Part shown: positions 25,289-32,460 of the stretch, one piece after another
How the letters are laid out: every line of letters starts with the position of its first letter
Position numbering within the stretch: the stretch's first letter is position 1
Assembly (NCBI RefSeq): GCF_015477835.1
Contig: NZ_JADLQN010000001.1
Location: forward strand, 682,001-746,000
Reading direction: 5' to 3'
Length of the DNA stretch: 64,000 bases
From: Nocardia higoensis
Lineage (GTDB): Bacteria; Actinomycetota; Actinomycetes; Mycobacteriales; Mycobacteriaceae
Notes under the pieces: generated by a model
What the model saw: the letters and a program-made list of their open reading frames with translations, nothing else
Databases searched by the model: none
Told to the model about the DNA's origin: nothing
Translations under genes and position numbers: made by a program

Positions 25289-26952
25289 GCCTGCGCGCAC
25301 TGTTGCCCTCCTGGTCGGAGTGGCGACCCGCGGTCCGCGCGCCCGGCGCGGACCTGATGGCCGGCCTCATGGTGGCGCTGGTCGCCCTGCCGCTGGCGCT
25401 CGGTTTCGGCATCAGCTCCGGTCTGGGCGCGGCCGCGGGCCTGGCCACCGCGGTCATCGCCGGTGCGATCGCCGCGGTCTTCGGCGGCTCGCGGTTCCAG
25501 GTGAGCGGCCCGACCGGTGCGATGACCGTCGTGCTGGTGCCGATCTTCCATCAGCACGGCGCGAGCGGGGTGCTGACCGTCGGGTTGATGGCAGGCTTCG
25601 TGCTGGTGGTGCTGGCCCTCGCCCGCGTCGGCCGGGCGGTGCGCTACATGCCCGCTCCGGTCATCGAGGGCTTCACCGCGGGCATCGCCGTGGTCATCGC
25701 ACTGCAGCAGTTCCCCGCGGCGCTGGGCATCGAGCACATCGAGGGCGAGAAGGTGTGGCAGGTCGCCTTCGACGCGGTGCGTGAGTTCCTCACCCACCCG
25801 CATCTCACCTCCCTGCTGACCGCGCTGGCGGTCGCGGCCGCGGTGCTCATCGGCGGCCGCTATCTGCGGCGGCTGCCCATGGCCCTGCTCGCGGTGGCCG
25901 CGGCCACCCTGGCGGCCCAGGTCTTCGACCTGGATTTGCTGGCGATCGGCACCATCCCCGCCGGATTGCCCGCGCCCAGCCTCGGATTCGTCTCCTTCGA
26001 CCAACTGGGCACGCTGATCGGTCCCGCGCTGGCCGTCGCGGCGCTGGCCGCGCTCGAGTCGCTGCTGTCGGCGACGGCGGCGGACTCGATGGCAGTCGGC
26101 ACCCGTCACGACCCCGATCGGGAACTGCTCGGACAGGGCCTGGCCAATATCGCCGCACCGCTGTTCGGTGGTGTCCCCGCCACCGGCGCGATCGCCCGGA
26201 CCGCCGTCAATGTCCGCGCGGGCGCGCGCACCCGGCTGGCCGCGCTCTTCCACGCCGTGGTGCTGGCCGCCATCATCTACCTGGCCGCGCCGTTGGTCGC
26301 CCACATCCCGCTCGCCGCACTCGCGGGCGTGCTGCTGGCCACCACCGTGCGGATGGTCGAGACCGCGTCGCTGGCCGCGATCGCCCGCGCCTCCCGTGGT
26401 GACGCGGTCATCATGGTGATCACTTTCGGTGTCACCGTCGCCACCGACCTGGTCACCGCCGTCGCGGTCGGCGTCGCGATCGCCATCGCGCTCGCGCTGC
26501 GCTCGGTCGCCAAAGAGGCACGGCTGCAGCAGGTGCCCCTCGACCTGCCCGCCGCCGACACCGAGCACCTCGCCGAGGAGCACCGGCTCCTGCACGACCA
26601 CATCGTGGCCTACCGCATCGACGGACCGTTGTTCTTCGCCGCCGCCCACCGCTTCCTGCTGGAACTGACCGAGGTGGCCGACGTCAAGGTCGTCATCCTG
26701 CGGATGTCGCAGATCACCGCTCTCGACACCACCGGCGCTCTCGTCCTCGCCGACGCCATCGGCAAGCTCGAACACCGCCACATCACGGTGCTCATGTCCG
26801 GCCTGCGCGAGGATCATCGCCGTCGCCTGGCCGCCATCGGCGCTCTCCCCGCGGGCGGCGACGACCAGATCTTCGACCACACCCCCGACGCGATCGCCTA
26901 CGCGCGCGATCGCCTGACCCGGACCGGCTCCGTCGGGGAGCCCGTCGGCTGA
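25285..26952 (+). CDS. SulP-family anion transporter with STAS domain
   Basis: A 555-residue inner-membrane transporter. Residues about 20-410 contain 10-12 hydrophobic segments with the SulP signatures [30 protein letters not shown] and [20 protein letters not shown]; residues about 430-545 are a STAS domain ([18 protein letters not shown]). SulP proteins move sulfate or bicarbonate. The start lies inside the pckG stop (ATGA), so the pair is translationally coupled, which favours bicarbonate because PEPCK handles CO2. Sulfate remains possible. Confidence 0.9.
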   Translation: MSLRALLPSWSEWRPAVRAPGADLMAGLMVALVALPLALGFGISSGLGAAAGLATAVIAGAIAAVFGGSRFQVSGPTGAMTVVLVPIFHQHGASGVLTVGLMAGFVLVVLALARVGRAVRYMPAPVIEGFTAGIAVVIALQQFPAALGIEHIEGEKVWQVAFDAVREFLTHPHLTSLLTALAVAAAVLIGGRYLRRLPMALLAVAAATLAAQVFDLDLLAIGTIPAGLPAPSLGFVSFDQLGTLIGPALAVAALAALESLLSATAADSMAVGTRHDPDRELLGQGLANIAAPLFGGVPATGAIARTAVNVRAGARTRLAALFHAVVLAAIIYLAAPLVAHIPLAALAGVLLATTVRMVETASLAAIARASRGDAVIMVITFGVTVATDLVTAVAVGVAIAIALALRSVAKEARLQQVPLDLPAADTEHLAEEHRLLHDHIVAYRIDGPLFFAAAHRFLLELTEVADVKVVILRMSQITALDTTGALVLADAIGKLEHRHITVLMSGLREDHRRRLAAIGALPAGGDDQIFDHTPDAIAYARDRLTRTGSVGEPVG

Positions 26953-27027
26953 TTGTCCGGATGCCAGGTGCTTCGTCGGTGGACCGTCGCATGAGGCACC
27001 GGCTGCCCTGGGTGCTCACGGCGGTGG

Positions 27028-27999
27028 TCAGAACGGGCGGAGGACCTCCGCGCCCGGCGCTGCGGCCACCTGCCCGGAGGCATCGGGATAGAGCGTGACG
27101 GTGCTGGCGCCCGACAGGTAGTCATCGGCCCAGCCGACCGCGAGGGCGTCGAGCGCGGACACGTGGGCCGTCTGCGGTGACCCGCAAACCAAGCTCCCCA
27201 GTGTGTCCGAACTGGTGCCCTCGGCGTCGACGTGCGAACCGCCGGGAACTCGCACGCCGAGGAACGGCCGGTGCAGATATGTCTGCACGGCCGTCGTTCC
27301 GGTGCCGAGGCTGTTGCACCACGACGGCGCGGCCGAAATGGTCTGGATCGGCAGACCGGTGCCATCGAGGGCGGTCAGCGAAGCGTCGGTGTTGTTGTCC
27401 ACGAACGACTTGACCGGGTCGAGCAGGATCAGGCCGCGCAGGTCCGCCCATGCGGCGGAGTGCGCGGCGTGGAGCCGGTTCGCGACGTAGGCGACGGCCT
27501 CCGCGCCCGCGGAATGGCCGAGGAAGATCATTTGTTCCGGCATCGGCATCGGCGCGCGTCCCGAGCGCTCGAGCGCATCGGACAGGCTGACGCCCAGCGT
27601 GCTCGCTGGGTCGGTCGCGGTGGCGAACAGCGCGGCCACGCTGTTCAGGAATTCCCGGTTGCCGGTGAGGTTCTGCAGCGTGCAGCCGCCCAGGTCCATG
27701 AACGGCAGCGTGGGGGTGAAGACGAGGTAGCCCGCCTCGGCGAAGTGGGTGGCTAGGCCAGAGACATGGGCGCCGGTCCGGGCGAAACCGTGTTGCAGCC
27801 AGATCAAGCCCTTGGGCGCGCCCGCGGGGATGAACCAGTCCGACCGCAGGCGCAGAACAGTGGTGCGACAGGGAATTTCGATCGCCTGGTCGGCGCGGAG
27901 GACCGATTCCGCGTGTGCCGCGGCCGGGACGGTGAACACCGCGCCCGCGACCGAGGCGGCGGTGACGGCGGCGATCAGGGACGGTAGTCGAGAACTCAT
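27028..27999 (-). CDS. Secreted alpha/beta hydrolase
   Basis: A 323-residue exported hydrolase. Residues 1-30 are a Sec-type signal peptide ending near AAAHAES. The hydrolase core has LIWLQHGFARTGAH near 70 (oxyanion), the nucleophile Ser163 in GHSAGAEA, LILLDPVKSF and GGSHVDAEG (acid and His candidates). Six Cys residues in the mature part suggest disulfides outside the cell. ATG 27999 has AGGAG 5 nt upstream. Substrate unknown; an ester or lipid is likely. It converges on the sulP gene. Confidence 0.82.
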   Translation of the reverse strand: MSSRLPSLIAAVTAASVAGAVFTVPAAAHAESVLRADQAIEIPCRTTVLRLRSDWFIPAGAPKGLIWLQHGFARTGAHVSGLATHFAEAGYLVFTPTLPFMDLGGCTLQNLTGNREFLNSVAALFATATDPASTLGVSLSDALERSGRAPMPMPEQMIFLGHSAGAEAVAYVANRLHAAHSAAWADLRGLILLDPVKSFVDNNTDASLTALDGTGLPIQTISAAPSWCNSLGTGTTAVQTYLHRPFLGVRVPGGSHVDAEGTSSDTLGSLVCGSPQTAHVSALDALAVGWADDYLSGASTVTLYPDASGQVAAAPGAEVLRPF

Positions 28000-28034
28000 C
28001 GGTGCTCCTGCGAAATACTGTGCACTGTTTCGCC

Positions 28035-28430
28035 TCAGCGAAATGGCGTTTCTGTGCCAGTTAGCGGCCACCGCGTAGCCGCTGTCAATGGGAACCGGGC
28101 GACTCGTGAATACGACTCCGGGCCCACCTGCCTCCGCACCTGGATCCACCCGGGATCGAACAGGTTTGCCCGGTGGGCGCGGTCATGGCCCACCAGCGTC
28201 AGCCAGTGCTCGAGATAGGTGTCGACGGTGCCGTCGAGCGCCCTGAAGGCTTCCGGATCGGCCTGGCGGACCAGCATCCAGGGCGAAGTGAGAGCCCTGT
28301 GACGTGGGACGATTGCCGCAGGCGCAATCCCGTTGATGGTCCATGCCGATTCGAGCAATGGTGTCGGCGAGACGAAGACCTGTCGCATCACGTGGCTGTC
28401 CACCACGATCTGCGGCACCACCAGCGACAC
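28035..28430 (-). CDS. Hypothetical ORF, possibly a gene remnant
   Basis: A 131-codon frame from GTG 28430 with no visible ribosome site. The first 110 codons have good GC3 bias (LTSPWMLVRQADPEAFRAL, DTYLEHWLTLVGHDRAH), but the last 18 codons do not, as if the original 3' end had been lost or shifted. No domain recognised. The gap to the next real gene (28430-28737) holds only short ORFs. A truncated gene is more likely than an intact one. Confidence 0.35.
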   Translation of the reverse strand: MSLVVPQIVVDSHVMRQVFVSPTPLLESAWTINGIAPAAIVPRHRALTSPWMLVRQADPEAFRALDGTVDTYLEHWLTLVGHDRAHRANLFDPGWIQVRRQVGPESYSRVARFPLTAATRWPLTGTETPFR

Positions 28431-28737
28431 CGGGAGGTGATCTTGTCGATCGGGCCGCCATATGGCGCTGTCAAGCCGCCCGACCGGTTCCGGAGCGAAT
28501 TCAGCCGCTCGGCGCGCCGGCGTTGAGCCGTCGTCATGTCTTCGTGTCGTTCACCGATCAGTGGACCAGCCCCTCGTGGTAGACAGGAGAGACCGTCATC
28601 TCGATAGACGAGATCCGGGGCACCTCATCCCGGGCGTGCGGGCGGGCTGGTGACGCGGCGGTCGGCCACGAACCGCTCGGCATCGCGTAGGCTCGGTCAC
28701 ACCGGGACCGTTCAGGTCCTCGAAGCGAAGGACGTCC

Positions 28738-28872
28738 ATGTCCGACAAATCCCCCCGCAGCAGTGCCGCGAAGAAGTCCGGAAAATCTCTGAAGGAAAAA
28801 CGAGCGGACAAGAAGGCCAAGGCGGTCAGGAAATCCGAGGTCGAGTCCGCCGTCGAGCTGAAGCGACGCTGA
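28738..28872 (+). CDS. Small Lys-rich basic protein
   Basis: A 44-residue ORF with AAGGA 5 nt upstream of the ATG. The product begins MSDKSPRSSAAKKSGKSLKE and is about one third Lys/Arg, predicted to be one charged helix with a few acidic residues near the end. Short lysine-rich proteins of this kind are widespread in actinomycetes without known function; nucleic acid or ribosome binding is a reasonable guess only. Confidence 0.55.
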   Translation: MSDKSPRSSAAKKSGKSLKEKRADKKAKAVRKSEVESAVELKRR

Positions 28873-29124
28873 CAGCCGCCGCGCCGCACACCTTCGATCC
28901 GGAAGCGACTGTCAGGCAAGCTGATTCGCCGTTCGGCAGCCTGCCGACGGCCGCGCTCCACGAGCCGCGAGTGTCGCGAGCTTTTCGTCGCCCCCCTCCT
29001 CGGCGCTTCCGCTCGGTCCGCCGCTCGGTCCCGGTGTGCGAAACCCTCGCGGGTGTGGCATAGTGGTCGCTGAGACCGAGCTAAATCGAGCGCGGCTCAT
29101 CTACAGAAATGAAATTTTTTTAAC

Positions 29125-29328
29125 ATGGCTCAAGGCAGCGTGAAATGGTTCAACGGCGAGAAGGGCTTCGGCTTCATCGCCCAAGACGGAGGCGGCCCTG
29201 ACGTCTTCGTGCACTACTCCGCCATCGGCGGCTCGGGTTTCAAGTCCCTCGATGAGGGACAGCGCGTGGAGTTCGAGATCGGGCAGGGCCAGAAGGGCCC
29301 GCAGGCTCAGGACGTCCGCGTCATCTAG
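29125..29328 (+). CDS. cspA: Cold-shock domain protein
   Basis: A 67-residue OB-fold protein that binds single-stranded RNA/DNA and melts mRNA structure. RNP1 is KGFGFI (residues 13-18) and RNP2 is VFVHY (27-31). The ATG at 29125 has no Shine-Dalgarno; instead the 5' leader ends in a run of seven T's (AATTTTTTTAAC), unusual for this GC-rich genome. A CATAGT -10-like element near 29060 gives a leader of about 60 nt. A strong intrinsic terminator follows, so it is monocistronic. Confidence 0.95.
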   Translation: MAQGSVKWFNGEKGFGFIAQDGGGPDVFVHYSAIGGSGFKSLDEGQRVEFEIGQGQKGPQAQDVRVI

Positions 29329-29342
29329 TCAGCGCGAGTTGT

Positions 29343-29373
29343 AAGGCTCCGCACCCTCGAGGTGCGGAGCCTT
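29343..29373 (+). terminator. Intrinsic terminator of the cold-shock gene
   Basis: AAGGCTCCGCACC and GGTGCGGAGCCTT form a 13-bp stem with a 5-nt loop, followed by TTTCTCG. The best classical terminator in the window. Confidence 0.92.
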
Positions 29374-29523
29374 TTCTCGTTTCCCGGCCTCGGCGTGGCG
29401 TGGTTGTCCCGGCCTGCCGCGCCGGCGGGCCGCCGTCGGCCGAGGGCGTACCGTTGTCGACGTCCGGAAAACACCGGTCGGCGCGCGTAGAGTCCGCGCG
29501 ACCGGTCGTCCGCAGGTGAGTCG

Positions 29524-30300
29524 ATGGGAGAGGCCGAGGCCGTGGCGGAGGAAATTGCGGGTGGTCACGACCGGCAAGCGGCAGGCGACGACGTGATGAT
29601 CGGCTACATGACCCGGATGCGGGACGAGATGACCCGCTTCGTGATGGAGTACGAGTTCGCCGTACAGGAGCTGCTCACGAAGGTGACGATCTTGCGGCAG
29701 GAGTTCTTGAATCTGCATCACTACAACCCCATCGAGCACGTCACCTCACGGGTGAAGTCGCCTCCGAGCATCGTGCGGAAAGCCCTCAGGAAGGGTGTCC
29801 CTCCCGAACTCGCCGCCATTCGCGAACACATCACCGACATCGGGGGCGTACGGGTCACCTGCAGTTTCATCTCCGACACCTATCGGGTGCTGGAGGCGCT
29901 CACCTCACAGGACGATGTGCGCGTGATCGCGGTCAAGGACTACATAGCCCATCCGAAGCCCAACGGTTACAAGAGCTTGCACGCCTTGCTCGAGATCCCG
30001 GTGTTCCTGTCCAGCGGGCGGGTGGACGTGACCGTCGAACTCCAGGTTCGCACCGTCGCGATGGACTTCTGGGCGACGACCGAACACAAGATCTTCTACA
30101 AGTTCGACGGCCATGTCCCGCAGCGGCTGATCGACGATCTGACCACTGCCGCCCGGACAGCGGCAGAACTCGACCGCCGGATGGAACAGTTGCACACCGA
30201 GGTGCACGGGGTGGACGCCCGCAACCCGAGCGCCCAGGCCGACATCGACGACGATGTGCTGCGATACTTCTGGGAGCACGCCCGCAGTTCCCGGGACTGA
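29524..30300 (+). CDS. Small alarmone synthetase (GTP pyrophosphokinase)
   Basis: A 258-residue RelA/SpoT-like synthetase domain without hydrolase or TGS domains. EHVTSRVKSPPSIVRKALRK binds ATP, DIGGVRVTC carries the metal Asp, KDYIAHPKPNGYKSLH is the GTP-binding loop and VELQVRTVAMDFWA has the catalytic Glu. Such proteins make (p)ppGpp or related alarmones from ATP and GTP/GDP/GMP under stress. ATG 29524 has AGGTGA upstream. Helical N- and C-terminal flanks probably drive tetramerisation. A hairpin follows the stop. Confidence 0.92.
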   Translation: MGEAEAVAEEIAGGHDRQAAGDDVMIGYMTRMRDEMTRFVMEYEFAVQELLTKVTILRQEFLNLHHYNPIEHVTSRVKSPPSIVRKALRKGVPPELAAIREHITDIGGVRVTCSFISDTYRVLEALTSQDDVRVIAVKDYIAHPKPNGYKSLHALLEIPVFLSSGRVDVTVELQVRTVAMDFWATTEHKIFYKFDGHVPQRLIDDLTTAARTAAELDRRMEQLHTEVHGVDARNPSAQADIDDDVLRYFWEHARSSRD

Positions 30301-30345
30301 CCCTACCGGCGTGGTTCGCGGGGCTGTTCGCCACGACCGGTAGGG
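30301..30345. terminator. Hairpin after the alarmone synthetase gene
   Basis: CCCTACCGG (30301-30309) pairs with CCGGTAGGG (30337-30345), with inner GTGG/CCAC pairing. No T-tract. It lies between convergent genes and may serve both strands. Confidence 0.6.
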
Positions 30346-30385
30346 ATCTCGATCGAACCGATTCGGGAACTTTTCGTTGCTGAGG

Positions 30386-30418
30386 AATTCGCCGCAATGG
30401 CAAATTCGCCGCAATGGC
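30386..30418. repeat. Tandem 17-bp-spaced direct repeat
   Basis: AATTCGCCGCAATGGC occurs at 30386-30401 and again at 30403-30418, in the gap between the alarmone synthetase and the secreted repeat protein. Probably a local slippage duplication. Confidence 0.7.
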
Positions 30419-30468
30419 GCACACCCGCGGACTCGGGGCGTGCGGCACAGCGGTTGTATACGGCAGGA

Positions 30469-30882
30469 TCAGGCGGCGGGTTCGGGCTGGGTCAGCTCCT
30501 GGACACCGATGATCGATTCGATGATGTTGAGGAGGGCGGAGGTGCCGCCGTCGAAGGCGGAGCTGCCGGTATCGAGCAGCGCGGAGCCGGAGGCCAGGCC
30601 GCCGCCCTCGGCGGAACCCGCGGCCAGACCCGCGGAACCCGTGGCCAGCCCGGCGGAGCCCGAGGCCAGACCACCTTCGGCGACACCTGCGGCCAGGCCT
30701 GCCGACCCCGTGGCCAGGCCGGTTTCCGCGGACCCCGCGGCCAGGCCGGCGGACCCCGTCGCCAGGGCGGCGGAACCGGTGACGGCAGTGGCGCTTTCGG
30801 CGGAGGCGACAGCGGCCGGTCCGAAGAACAGGGCGGCGGCGGTGACGGCGCCGGCGGCGACGAGAGTCTTGCGAGAGATCAT
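30469..30882 (-). CDS. Secreted heptad-repeat protein
   Basis: A 137-residue exported protein. Residues 1-29 are a signal peptide (MISRKTLVAAGAVTAAALFF, cleavage near ASAES). The mature part is almost only Gly, Ser, Ala, Leu and Thr in about ten 7-residue units of the form GSAGLAT/GSAGLAA, broken three times by AE(G)G. The last 30 residues are different (SALLNIIESIIGVQELTQ), an amphipathic helix. No enzyme motif. ATG 30882 has AAGGAAG 7 nt upstream. A cell-surface or envelope structural role is likely but unproven. An iteron-like array lies 156 nt upstream. Confidence 0.7.
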   Translation of the reverse strand: MISRKTLVAAGAVTAAALFFGPAAVASAESATAVTGSAALATGSAGLAAGSAETGLATGSAGLAAGVAEGGLASGSAGLATGSAGLAAGSAEGGGLASGSALLDTGSSAFDGGTSALLNIIESIIGVQELTQPEPAA

Positions 30883-31037
30883 GGCGGAGCTTCCTTCCAC
30901 TGGTGGATATCACGACACCATCACGGCGCGCACCAGCAACGTTAAGGAATCGAAATCAGCAAATCCACTCCGCTTTCTGTGTGATGAATCACCGTTAATA
31001 CTTGGCAAACTGCATATTGTGTCGAGGTAACACCGCT

Positions 31038-31111
31038 CGATCTTGAATTCCCGAGTTCACGATCTTGAATACCTCGACAATTCGATCTTGAATACCTCGA
31101 AATTTCGATCT
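31038..31111. repeat. Iteron-like array, period 22-23 bp
   Basis: CGATCTTGAATACCTCGA occurs exactly at 31060-31077 and 31083-31100; a diverged copy (CGATCTTGAATTCCCGAG) is at 31038-31055 and a partial copy (CGATCT) at 31106-31111. Spacing is 22, 23 and 23 bp, about two helical turns. GTCGAGGTA at 31021-31029 is an inverted copy of the repeat end. The stretch is AT-rich relative to its surroundings. Confidence 0.85.
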
Positions 31112-31309
31112 CGCGGCCCGGATCGAGTGATCGCTGTGCCGTGCCGGTGAGGTCCGACGTCTCGAACCGGCAACTCTCGCACCAGGATCCCTTCCGGTCG
31201 GTGTCCTTGATGACCTCGGAAGATGTTGACCAAGCGGGTATCCGGACAGCCGGTCCGCGGCAGGGCGCGGCCACCGCGCGTCGCGTTTCGACCACACATC
31301 GACTCTCGG

Positions 31310-31651
31310 TGGTTCAGCCGGAGCCAGACCCAGTTCTCTTCGATGCTCGGGACTCGCGGCATCTGGCATCGCGGCTGGTTCGCCGACGCCGTTCACGCGG
31401 CATGCCCGTCCGGCTGGGGACGGTTCGACACCGACCGCTGGGGACGGTTCGACACCGACCGCCCCACCGTGTTCTCCGGTGTGGGGGAGGGAGTCTGCGT
31501 AGGTCGGGACAGCGGTCAGCCCGTGACCGCGCGTTACCGGTCCCCGTTCCCGTTCACCGGAGGAACCATGCATCAGGTCATCGAGGATGTGAGCGGAAAA
31601 CCATACCTGGACCTGGAAATGGCAGCGGCAGCGGCGTTCTCGCGCGATTGA
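31310..31651 (+). pseudogene. Arylsulfatase remnant (3' part)
   Basis: Two stretches match the C-terminal part of actinobacterial type I arylsulfatases. SMLGTRGIWHRGWFADAVH and SGWGRFDTDRW are the usual segment before the C-terminal domain; then, after a jump, VGRDSGQPV, FPFTGGTMHQVIEDVSGKP and LDLEMAAAAAFSRD match the extreme C-terminus. The catalytic N-terminal half, including the Cys that becomes formylglycine, is absent, and the part between the two stretches is deleted at a 24-bp tandem duplication. No intact start. It sits 10 nt before a decayed gene for the enzyme that would have matured it. Confidence 0.75.
31414..31461 (+). repeat. Perfect 24-bp tandem duplication
   Basis: A 24-bp unit starting CTGGGGACGGTTCGACACCG occupies 31414-31437 and 31438-31461. 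It duplicates WGRFDTDR inside the sulfatase remnant and marks the junction where the coding sequence is interrupted. Confidence 0.95.
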
Positions 31652-31661
31652 GGCGGCATTC

Positions 31662-32348
31662 GTGACCACCGTGAACAACGCCGAGGTCCACCGCGGCATG
31701 GTCCGGATATCCGGTGCCGATTTCGCCATGGGATCGGACGACTTCTTCCCCGAGGAGCGCCCGGTGCATCGAGTACGGGTCGATGCGTTCTGGATCGATG
31801 CGCACCCGGTGACCAACGCCGCGTTCCGGCGCTTCGTGAAGCGGACAGGATACCGCACCGTCGCCGAACGAACGCCCCTGGCCGAGGACTATCCGGACGC
31901 GGAGCCGGAGAAATCTGATCCCCGGCGCGCTGGTGTTCCGGCCCACCACCCGCCCGGTACCGCTGGACGATTGGCGGCGGTGGTGGCGGTGGTGGCGGTA
32001 TGTTCCCGGACAGAAACACACGCCGGGCACTACGGCGGTCGGTACGTACGCGCCCAATGGCCACGGCTTGTTCGACATGACCGGCAACGTGTGGGAGTGG
32101 ACCGCCGACCATTTCCGCTCCAGCCACCCGTCGCCGACCTGTTGCGCCCCGCGCAACCCGATCGTCGACGCACCCGAGCGAACAATGGCGCAGCGGTTTC
32201 CGCGCCGTGCCGTCAAGGGCGGCTCATATCTGTGCGCGGCCGATTACTGCCTGCGCTACCGTCCCGCGGCCAGGCAAGGGCAGACCGAGGACACGGCCAC
32301 CTGTCACCCCTGGGCTTTCGCTGCGTCGTACGCGACTCGGGTTCGTGA
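31662..32348 (+). pseudogene. Formylglycine-generating enzyme (sulfatase-modifying factor), frameshifted
   Basis: The N-terminus (MVRISGADFAMGSDDFFPEE, VHRVRVDAFWIDAHPVTNAA) is a clear FGE/SumF1 domain, but an extra A near 31913 shifts the frame. [13 protein letters not shown] continues in the next frame; after WWRYVPG roughly 100 residues are missing, and the match resumes at [20 protein letters not shown] and [20 protein letters not shown], which holds the redox-active Cys pair. A second shift near 32310 returns to the first frame for [11 protein letters not shown] and the stop. The enzyme would have converted sulfatase Cys to formylglycine. Two frameshifts plus an internal deletion make function very unlikely. 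Confidence 0.85.
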
Positions 32349-32460
32349 CGACCACAGCAGAGCCGTCATCGCGCAGTCGATCCCCGGCCGGTCGATATCT
32401 TTCCGGTCGATCTTTTCGAGCGCCGCATCGATCGGCCCGAAATTCCCTTAGAATCGAGTA

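Noticed and set aside
31021-31111. CRISPR array
   Set aside because: Repeats are 18 bp with 4-5 bp gaps and there are no cas genes; spacer-sized intervals are missing.
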